Assembly (NCBI GenBank): GCA_014859755.1
Contig: JACUTO010000103.1
Coordinates: 1 to 5,582, forward strand
Reading direction: 5' to 3'
DNA: 5,582 nucleotides
Origin: Candidatus Bathyarchaeota archaeon
GTDB taxonomy: Archaea > Thermoproteota > Bathyarchaeia > Bathyarchaeales > Bathyarchaeaceae
Program-made: the position numbers and the translations under genes
The notes under the pieces: generated by a model
The model's database searches: none
What the model was told of the DNA's origin: nothing
The model's input: the letters and a program-made list of their open reading frames with translations, nothing else
In this document: positions 4,513-5,582 of the stretch, piece after piece
Position numbering within the stretch: position 1 is the stretch's first letter
Layout: the number at the start of each line of letters is the position of its first letter

Positions 4513-5400
4513 TTGGGGCTTTTTGTTGGCAAAGACACCAGAGCCATAGTTCAGGGCATAACGGGAAATCAAGGCAGTTTCCACACGAAGCTAATGCTTG
4601 ATTACGGGACTCAGATTGTTGCGGGTGTAACTCCTAGGAAGGGTGGAACTAAGATATACCGGGTTCCGGTTTACAATACCGTGGAAGAAGCTGTGAAAAA
4701 GCATGGTGCCAACGCCTCCATAATTTTTGTTCCTGCCCGTTTCGCCGTAGCCGCCGTCCTTGAAGCTCTAGAGAGTGGATTGAAAACGATAGTGATCATC
4801 ACCGAGCACATTCCTGTGAAAGATGCTATAGAGGTTACGGCAAGGGCGAAACAACATGGCGCCACCGTCATTGGTCCCAACACGCCTGGAATCATCACGC
4901 CGGGAGAATGTAAGCTCGGAGTTATGCCGGCGCATGTTTTCAAGCCGGGAATCGTAGGCGTCGTGTCGAGGAGTGGAACCCTAACCTACGAGATCGCTGC
5001 TGGAATTTCTGCAAAGGGATTGGGGCAATCGACTTGCATCGGGTTGGGAGGCGATCCGGTTGTTGGCTTGAGCTTTGTCGAAGTCTTGAGGATGTTTGAG
5101 GCGGATAAAAGTACAGAGGCTGTTGCCTTGATCGGCGAGATTGGCGGAAACCTGGAGGAATTGGCTGCGGATTTTGTTTCTAAGGCGGGATACTCTAAGC
5201 CTGTGGTGGCGTTTGTAGCTGGAAGAACCGCGCCTCCTGGAAAGAGGATGGGTCACGCCGGCGCCATTATCACGGGTGGAGCCGGAACCGCTCAAAGCAA
5301 GATCGACGCCTTCAGAAAGGCTGGAATTGAGGTGGCTGAAAAACCTAGCGATGTGGCGAGGCTGCTGGCTGAAGGACTTGGAAAGGAAAAACATATTTAG
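4513..5400 (+). CDS. sucD: Succinyl-CoA synthetase (ADP-forming), alpha subunit
   Basis: The alpha subunit binds CoA and carries the catalytic histidine that is phosphorylated during the reaction. It pairs with the sucC product. The 295 residues are collinear with E. coli SucD (about 289). It has the CoA-binding Rossmann part with QGITGNQGSFHT (14-25) and VTPRKGGT (39-46), IGPNTPGIITPGECKLG (120-136), SRSGTLTYE (152-160), QSTCIGLGGDPV (172-183), and GKRMGHAGAI (243-252) with the active His248. In IGPNTPG a Thr replaces the Cys of the E. coli protein, a substitution I believe is common in archaea and not a defect. The start is TTG at 4513, three bases after the sucC stop, with a good Shine-Dalgarno overlapping the end of sucC. 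The gene ends with TAG 42 bases before the L40e start. Confidence 0.97.
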   Translation: MGLFVGKDTRAIVQGITGNQGSFHTKLMLDYGTQIVAGVTPRKGGTKIYRVPVYNTVEEAVKKHGANASIIFVPARFAVAAVLEALESGLKTIVIITEHIPVKDAIEVTARAKQHGATVIGPNTPGIITPGECKLGVMPAHVFKPGIVGVVSRSGTLTYEIAAGISAKGLGQSTCIGLGGDPVVGLSFVEVLRMFEADKSTEAVALIGEIGGNLEELAADFVSKAGYSKPVVAFVAGRTAPPGKRMGHAGAIITGGAGTAQSKIDAFRKAGIEVAEKPSDVARLLAEGLGKEKHI

Positions 5401-5442
5401 GCGGGCTGAATCTGAAACGTAGCTAAGCTCAGCAGATGGAGG

Positions 5443-5582
5443 ATGTATGCGACGCCGATCATGGATCCCTTCAAGAGGACTCTTGCTCAGAAGCACAGGC
5501 TTTACATGAAGATCTGTCGAGATTGTGGAGCTCGAAACGCTTCCAGTGCCACCAAGTGTAGGAAATGTAGAAGCAAGAATCT
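5443..5582 (+). CDS. rpl40e: Large-subunit ribosomal protein L40e, 3' end cut by window
   Basis: Archaeal L40e is a zinc-binding protein of about 45-55 residues in the large ribosomal subunit, free of the ubiquitin fusion found in eukaryotes. The visible 46 full codons show QKHRLYMKICRDCGARN followed by ATKCRKCRSKN, giving Cys25-x2-Cys28-x10-Cys39-x2-Cys42. Probably fewer than ten residues are missing. Two starts are possible. ATG 5443 gives MYATPIMDPFKR, whose TPIMDP matches the PIxDP found near the N-terminus of relatives, but its GGAGG touches the ATG with no spacer. ATG 5461 gives MDPFKR with the GGAGG 18 bases away. Neither spacing is ideal; I favour 5443 by homology. It is probably co-transcribed with sucCD, since no promoter or terminator is evident in the 42-base gap. 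Confidence 0.88.
   Translation, partial: MYATPIMDPFKRTLAQKHRLYMKICRDCGARNASSATKCRKCRSKN

Noticed and set aside
5404..5433. A weak GCTGA...TCAGC stem in the sucD-L40e gap as a terminator.
   Set aside because: It has only 5 bp with a large loop and no T-run after it, so it does not support termination.
3285..5496. - strand open frames up to 196 codons opposite sucC and sucD.
   Set aside because: Their translations look like reverse-strand shadows and resemble no family, and the + strand genes are intact throughout.

Overview
The window is archaeal chromosomal DNA. The evidence is an Alba chromatin protein, an archaeal-type aspartyl-tRNA synthetase, the archaeal/eukaryotic ribosomal protein L40e, and A/T-rich TATA-like elements upstream of the genes. 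Several genes start with GTG or TTG. The family variants suggest a TACK-type lineage, possibly Bathyarchaeia-like, but one window cannot settle the lineage.

Layout, left to right. (1) The last 16 codons of a MoaD/SAMP-type ubiquitin-fold protein end in Gly-Gly (+ strand, positions 3-53). (2) A 378-base non-coding stretch separates it from the convergent aspS. It holds a large imperfect purine/pyrimidine hairpin (77-213) and a perfect 9-bp inverted repeat with T-runs on both strands (366-396) that fits a terminator. (3) On the - strand, read right to left, are alba, a zinc-ribbon/KH RNA-binding protein and aspS. The last two overlap or nearly touch and form an operon. A TATA-like box and a Shine-Dalgarno-masking hairpin sit between alba and the KH gene. 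(4) A 252-base divergent intergenic region carries promoters for alba (-) and for the rightward genes, plus a 7-bp dyad just upstream of a regulator. (5) On the + strand are a winged-HTH/RAM-domain regulator, sucC, sucD and the start of the L40e gene, closely spaced and probably co-transcribed.

How the genes fit together. The leftward cluster serves information processing: chromatin, RNA binding and tRNA charging. The rightward cluster couples a probable ligand-sensing regulator to succinyl-CoA synthetase (citric-acid cycle, substrate-level phosphorylation) and runs into a ribosomal protein gene. All the complete protein genes have recognisable families. The less ordinary content is in the non-coding structure: the masked Shine-Dalgarno, the candidate structured RNA and the candidate operator. 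A few residue-level departures in AspRS and Alba also stand out. I saw no mobile element, CRISPR array, rRNA or tRNA.
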